Positions 58,414-64,000 of a stretch of DNA of 64,000 bases are shown piece after piece (positions within the stretch are counted from its first letter, which is position 1; every line of letters starts with the position of its first letter). The stretch is from positions 27,019,047 to 27,083,046 of the forward strand of contig NC_135179.1 of the NCBI RefSeq assembly GCF_041146795.1. The letters are read 5' to 3'. Below the pieces are notes generated by a model. That model did not search any database and was not told the DNA's origin. It saw only the letters and a program-made list of their open reading frames with translations. The position numbers and the translations under genes were made by a program. This DNA is from Maylandia zebra. Its lineage: Eukaryota > Chordata > Actinopteri > Cichliformes > Cichlidae.

Positions 58414-60884
58414 GTAAACACTTCCCCTGGTGTAAGAGAAGGCCCAGTATAGGCCCAGGCTTTATGTTTCAGTCTGATTGCTCTCCCTGGCACTATAAGT
58501 GCCATGTGAGGGTCTATTTATATATATAAATATATGTCTATGTAAATAAGCCACCAGTGCCTGAGATAGAACTACAGAAAAGTTAGATCACCCTGAGCTC
58601 AGCAGCACCACGAAGTCCTTACAGGTCTATTTATCAGCGTACGGTGAATGTTTTTTAGTTATTCAAATTACTTCCCCACATGCATCATAAACGTGGTCAA
58701 ATGTCTGTGGGTTTTGTTGTTGTTGGTTTAAAAAAACTGACTCCCATATCAATTTCAATGTTTACGTTAAATGCGGACAGTTTCTAAGCAGCGACTTAAT
58801 GCGGTTTACTTGAAAGTCGGGTTTTGCCGGTAGCTGTCAGCGTTATGTGGCTTGTATGTGCCGGGAGATTGTGTTTGTTTAGGTCAATTCACTGTCAAAT
58901 ACAACAGTGACCTTTAAGTATTAATCACGGATTGTTTATGCAGTCGAAAAGAAACATGCCAAATCAGTGCTAGAAATAGACACGATTCATTGGACTTAAT
59001 AGTTAATTTTCCTGCGCCAGCTCACGCTCAGTGGGGTTTAAAGGACCCACGATGCATTCAAGTGCTCCTCGTTATCCTCTATATTCTCATATTTACGGCA
59101 GCGCTATAGACTTTCAGTGCGGCGGGGTCGTGTCCGCTTGATCACTGAATAAGTGACATGTTGTGTTTAAGTCAGTAAATAATATGTCGTAACTAATGCT
59201 GGCAACTGAAGGCTGCATTATGTTTGAGAAAATATGTATCAGTACCGTCTTCGTTATCATGTAAGCTTTCGTCATTATTGCAAACATTTTTCACAGTACT
59301 TGAAAGTAACATACAAGGATTTGATTGGCCTGTGATGGAAAAGTAGGCGGTATGAAAATGACTCACAGGTCCAACCCGGAAGATAGCAAGAGTGTTATTC
59401 AGGGTCAAAAAATCCGCACGGGCGGGGCGGGTTAAACAAATGAATTAGTTCTTATGTTAAGACAGAAAACTGTCAGTAATTGTTATTTTAAAAAGTCCAA
59501 ATACAACGTACCACTACTACTTGAGGCTGTAGATTAATACCACCAGCATCAGCCACAGTAACGGTAACAGATAAACGGGTAAAGGTATCAGGGGCATAAA
59601 CATCCACATAAAGACTGTATATCTGGCTTTAAAGTGAAATGTTCCGCACTGGCATGTTAGCAGTGTTATTTCCCGTCGCTTGGCCCATACTTAAGATTGT
59701 ATGTGTGAAAACTAGAGAGCAGGGTCTCTTTGAGCCGTCCTTCATTAACTTGTCTGTTGGAAGACGAGACATTGCCAAATACTGCATTACCTTCTCAAAT
59801 GGGTAATCACGTGTCTGCCTTGTTTGTTCTTTTCCAAGTAAGCCAACTTAAAATGTGATCAGATATTGTCTGTAAGGACCCTACAGCTCCCAGGCCTCTG
59901 GTAGAGGACCCGAGCTTGAAGGACCCAAGCTCAATTTGTGTATATATATTACATTGTTTTGGCTTAAGCTGCATCAATATAACTGTAACTGGACTCACTG
60001 TACATATTTCCCAGTCATCCAATTTCTATATTACACTTCTACGACTCACATCTTTCATAAAATGTGGGATATTTGGAGATTCTCACAGACCGTACACAAG
60101 AGTTAGCTTAACAGGAGGTCTATACATCCTCAATCACGTAACCAATTTGTACTGAAGCTGTTTAAAATAAACAAAAAACACCTACCTGGGTAGGTTTAAC
60201 ATACGATCATGGTTTGGATAGGAGACAGTTTCAGTAATGTTAACCATGTATTATAAAACCTGCAAACTCCTGTATGTAAATACCAGAGCAATTAATACAG
60301 TGTGACAACTATGCCGGAGTTTGCACACTTGTATAAATTGTGTGTCTGGTAATGATGCAGATGGTGCACGCTAAGGAGTCGTGAAACATTAATTCATTAC
60401 ACCCTAGTTTTTAAATCCAGGCAAGGATATTAAACACGGGAAAAGACAGATAAACGCCGGAAACTACCGGTACTACAGTCCGGCCTGTGATCAAATAAAT
60501 GACATGCCTAATTATGAGCAGCAAACATTTATTTGGTCTCTGTTATAGGGTTACAAAAGATTTGAAATTTTACTCAAGTTGCAACTTGGCAATAAGCTCA
60601 AAGACACAAAGTCGTGAGTCATGAGTATTTGCACATTATGACCGCTTATTTCAGATAAGTAGCCACAGATGCATGTGACCTGAGTGGTACATGCAGATGA
60701 ACAGAGAGGACAGATGAAATGTGACTCGACACGGGGTGAAATTCCAGCCGGCTTGAAATGTATAGGCCTTTCAGGAGATAGTGATTGTGTTTGTCAGTCC
60801 GACTCTTTAGGCTTTTTTACTCGGTTCCCTTGACCGAGAGCCTCTGCCTGAGCTTTCTTGACTTGGCTGGATTACAGCTGGACT

Positions 60885-61375
60885 TATCACCAGGAGACAA
60901 GGTCAGGGGGCCACATGTCACGCTGTATGGAGTGGTCTGTTTACTGAAGTGAAACTCAGGCAGACCGCAGAGATGAAGTACAGCAGCCTTGTGCTTTCAT
61001 GTGGTGCCAGATGAATAATTAGGGTAGTGACTTAAATACAGTCAGCTGATTCTAGTTCGTTTTTTGTTATATTATGTATTGTGATATCTGGTCATTATGA
61101 TCAAGGTTTCTCTTCAGGAAACAAAACAAAAAATGTTTACAACTCACAGCTCCTGTGGCAGTGACTTTTATTGCACCAGTAATGTTGTTTTTAAGCTATT
61201 TTAAGAATTTCTTAGTCAGACAGGCTCATTGCTCTTTCGTGTGTTTTGTTCACACTTAGCTGTTTGGCAATAACGTCATAATTGGAGAGGAGTTATCACC
61301 AGGATGCAAGGTCAGAATGCCACATGTCGACTGGCCTGTTTACCGAAGTGAAACTCAGGGAAATTGCTGCATGAG
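60885..61375. repeat. Direct duplication of a ~86-bp segment
   Basis: 60885-60970 and 61290-61372 share TTATCACCAGGA, CAAGGTCAG, GCCACATGTC, CTGTTTAC and GAAGTGAAACTCAGG in the same order, about 405 bases apart. Confidence 0.65.
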
Positions 61376-62119
61376 CAGCAGGCAGGGTACACACCCTGTG
61401 GTAACCACGCGGACAGCTGGTGACAGGTGTGCTTGCTGTCATAGTTTAGCTCTCCCTCGGTATTACTCACATGCTCCCGATGTAGCGCAGGCTGAAGGTT
61501 CAGTCACATGTGCGCCTGACACTGGCTGCTGCTCGGAAGGCAGAAGAATGTGTGGAATTCACTTTAATATGTCAGTGTGAACCCTGACACACACATTCAC
61601 ATGATCTTCCAGGGCGATACCCTGGCCTTCTGTGGTTGTAATCACATACAGATTCAGAAGGGTGTTAGTAGACAGACGGACAGGTGGACTCTTGTATTCA
61701 AATGCATCTAAAAAGGTATAGCTGGCATGGAGTTTTCCTTTTTTTTTTTTTTTTTTTTTTTCTTTTCCCCATGGCAGCTTGAGCCAGATAAAAGGTTCAT
61801 GCCGTTTGTTAACTGACAACTCCAAGGCCTCCACCCTAGGAACTTTCCTCCGAGATTAAGAACCTTTAAAGCAACTTTGTGCTTCGACCAAAAGGACTAG
61901 GGTCTAAATTTCTGGGGGAAATCAAAGTATCTTCTCAAAACTTCATTCTTTTGAGTAATCAAACGTTTTGATAGATCGGTATTTGCTTGATTTTATTTTA
62001 TTCTGTCTTAAATTCAACACTCAAATCAAAAGAATTGTAGAACAAACCGCACAACAGATTAATTTATGATGGGGTATAGCTGTGCGCACACATGGCATGT
62101 AAAAACAAGTGTTCCCTTT

Positions 62120-62520
62120 TCATATGCCAGACAGACTTGTGAAAGAATGGCTCATCCTAAAAGACTCATCGAATTTTGAGCAGCATGGTGTAACAGGATG
62201 CCATGACTGCAACAAGTCAGTTCTTGATATTTCTTCCCTGCTTGACATTCTGTGATCGTCTGTAAGTGGTGTTATTGTAAAGTGGAAGCATTTAGGAACC
62301 ACAGCAGCTCAGCCACGAAGTGTCTGACCACGTAAAGTTACAGAGTGGGGTCACCGAGTGCTGCGGCGCACAGTGCATTAAAGTCGCCAACGCTCTGCTG
62401 ACTCAATAACTGCAGAGCTCCAAACCACCCCTGTCAATAACATCAGCACAAAAACTGCACTGGGAGCTTCATGGTATTGGTTTCCACAGCCAAGCAGCTC
62501 CTACAGGTGTAATGTGTACA
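62120..62520 (+). pseudogene. Tc1/mariner-like transposase remnant
   Basis: Frames on the plus strand read SGVIVKWKHLGTTAAQPRS, then KVTEWGHRVLRRTV, then ISTKTALG, in the order of the helix-turn-helix region of Tc1 transposases. Stops and frame changes interrupt it, and the DDE catalytic part is not seen. Confidence 0.7.
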
Positions 62521-64000
62521 CTTCACTTTAGTTTTGTCTATTATAGCGCGCGTGTGTGTATACTTGTATACAGTATACTTACAGTGTACCAAGTATATAT
62601 ACACAGTAAAGTTTTGCTGAAAAGGGGAAATATTTGAGTCATTGTTTAACTTTCCAGTAGTGTATTGCATAAACTAGAAAGCTGCTTATCATGATGACAT
62701 CATGACTCAGCAGATCCACTTGCATAAATGTGATGCTACTCTGCTGCATGTGCTGCAGACATTTAGTTCATGAATTTATTGTGCCTATGTAAAATATGTT
62801 GCTCAGTGGAAAGCACATATTGAATTTAATCATTCTTAATTCAGTATTAGGAAGGCTCATTATAATGCTGTTCAAGAGAAACAGGAGCCTGTAATTTAAT
62901 CATAACGATTATGCTCTCTTGTTACCTTTGGGACTTTTCTCATCGATCGCTTTCTTGCGCTATAGAGAAGACGTTGTGAAGGTCACAATAATGCATAACT
63001 TATAAAAAATATATTAATGATAAATCTGCCAGCCCTCTACCTTATGAGCACCCTTCATTTATTACAAACAGATACTCATGCTTGGCTTTTTTCTTATCTT
63101 GATCTCCCCGATAAATGCTCTTATGTCTTATGTGTGGATCACAAGGAAAGATGAGCTGCAGCATAGTCAAGCTAGATGAAGTCGACCCTGCATTCCACGC
63201 TCTGGGAACTCGCATAAAGAGTTCAAGAATGAGCTCTGTCTGCGATTTATAGTGCATAATATCTCACTGTTGCGAGTTCTCCGACCTGCTACCCATCACC
63301 GCGTCCATCCATATGTGTCAGAAAGGAGGGGTGGGAGAGGAAACTAAAAGCTCAGCGTTTTAAGTGTTTACGGTTTGTACCAAGTGGGCAGATTTTTATC
63401 TGTGTGGCGCTGTCAGGTCCAGAGTGAGGGGAATAACACTTTTGAATGCTCAGCCGAATGGGCAACAATAGCTGTGGTTTGCAAACAATGTAGGCCCAGC
63501 TCAGGCGGCGGACACAGGACACAGCTGCCAAGGCCGCGCCACTCTAGCTCCGGTTGGGCGCTTTCAGGCCTTACCTTTGGCACACATGTTGTTCTCATGA
63601 ATTCATTCACACCTAACAGGAATACATGCACTTCATCAGCAGGGAGCTGCTTAACCTTGAGGTGTCTGATATAGTACTAATCCGACTGTTTGGGATGTAG
63701 TAGAACGACCTGCCTTACAAGATCTGAAAGTTTGAGAGGTTTCGTGAACAGTCAGGCAGAAATGCATACCAAAGGACACACAAACAAAAGTTCTCAGTAC
63801 CTCATGACAGCTGCAGCATCTAACTTTAACTATTGAGGGAGGTTTCAAAACCAGTTTTCTCAAGTGAAGCTGAGTTCCTGTCTGATTGACTTGACGAGAA
63901 GGGACAGCTTTTATAACCTTTACATAATAATCTGGGGTTCAGTTTTAGACTGTTTTAAATCCTTGTATGCTTGATTTATTATTTAGATTTATTGGCTTCA

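Larger units (their letters stand above)
58414..64000. other. CPEB3 intron (to window end)
   Basis: No second CPEB3 exon (expected to begin DRSRPYD or similar) is found. Contents recognised: a duplicated ~86-bp segment (60885, 61290), a poly-T tract at about 61738-61760 and a dead Tc1-like transposase at about 62120-62520. Confidence 0.65.

Noticed and set aside
58414..64000. HDV-like CPEB3 ribozyme
   Set aside because: Known from a mammalian CPEB3 intron; nothing resembling its conserved core was seen here and it is not expected in fish.

Overview
This is vertebrate genomic DNA, most likely from a percomorph teleost and possibly a cichlid. Its genes are split into short exons with GT-AG introns, separated by introns full of fish-type DNA transposons and LINE tails. 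The gene order IDE - MARCHF5 - CPEB3 is the conserved neighbourhood known from human chromosome 10. Exons were called by matching translated frames to remembered family sequences and checking splice sites and phases by hand; no alignment software or database was used.

Layout. (1) 694-6283 (+) holds the last seven coding exons of one insulin-degrading enzyme gene (IDE copy A). All are intact, and the 5' part lies left of the window. (2) 6284-9960 holds its 3' flank followed by collapsed remnants of the neighbours: broken MARCHF5 exons (-) at 8857-9015 and 9651-9690, and an inverted piece of the CPEB3 first coding exon (-) at about 9710-9957. (3) 10342-30299 (+) holds a second, complete IDE gene (copy B) in 25 coding exons; the summed exons are 3000 nt, or 999 residues plus stop. 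(4) 33249-54700 (-) holds the intact MARCHF5 gene, six coding exons and 281 residues, convergent with IDE B. Its 12.7-kb first intron is a transposon trap: nested hAT elements, a piggyBac-like element, a Harbinger-like element and LINE tails. (5) 54701-57330 is the shared upstream region between divergent MARCHF5 and CPEB3, with two ZNF143-like motifs. (6) 57331-58413 (+) is the large first coding exon of CPEB3. The remainder to 64000 is CPEB3 intron with no further exon recognised, only repeats including a dead Tc1-like transposase.

The main story is a tandem duplication of the IDE-MARCHF5-CPEB3 block. In the left block MARCHF5 and CPEB3 decayed while the IDE exons stayed open. The two IDE copies form a mosaic: long stretches are almost identical, broken by strongly diverged islands. 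One boundary falls inside exon 21, which suggests gene conversion. Copy A keeps the mammal-like residues. Copy B keeps the zinc site and the catalytic Arg and Tyr, but has changed the redox-sensitive cysteine (human C812), neighbouring cleft residues and three of seven exosite residues, so it is a candidate for altered regulation or substrate choice.

Functionally, IDE is a zinc peptidase that degrades insulin, amyloid-beta and similar peptides. MARCHF5 is a mitochondrial outer-membrane E3 ubiquitin ligase. CPEB3 is an RNA-binding translational regulator with a prion-like N-terminus. They are neighbours, not an operon.
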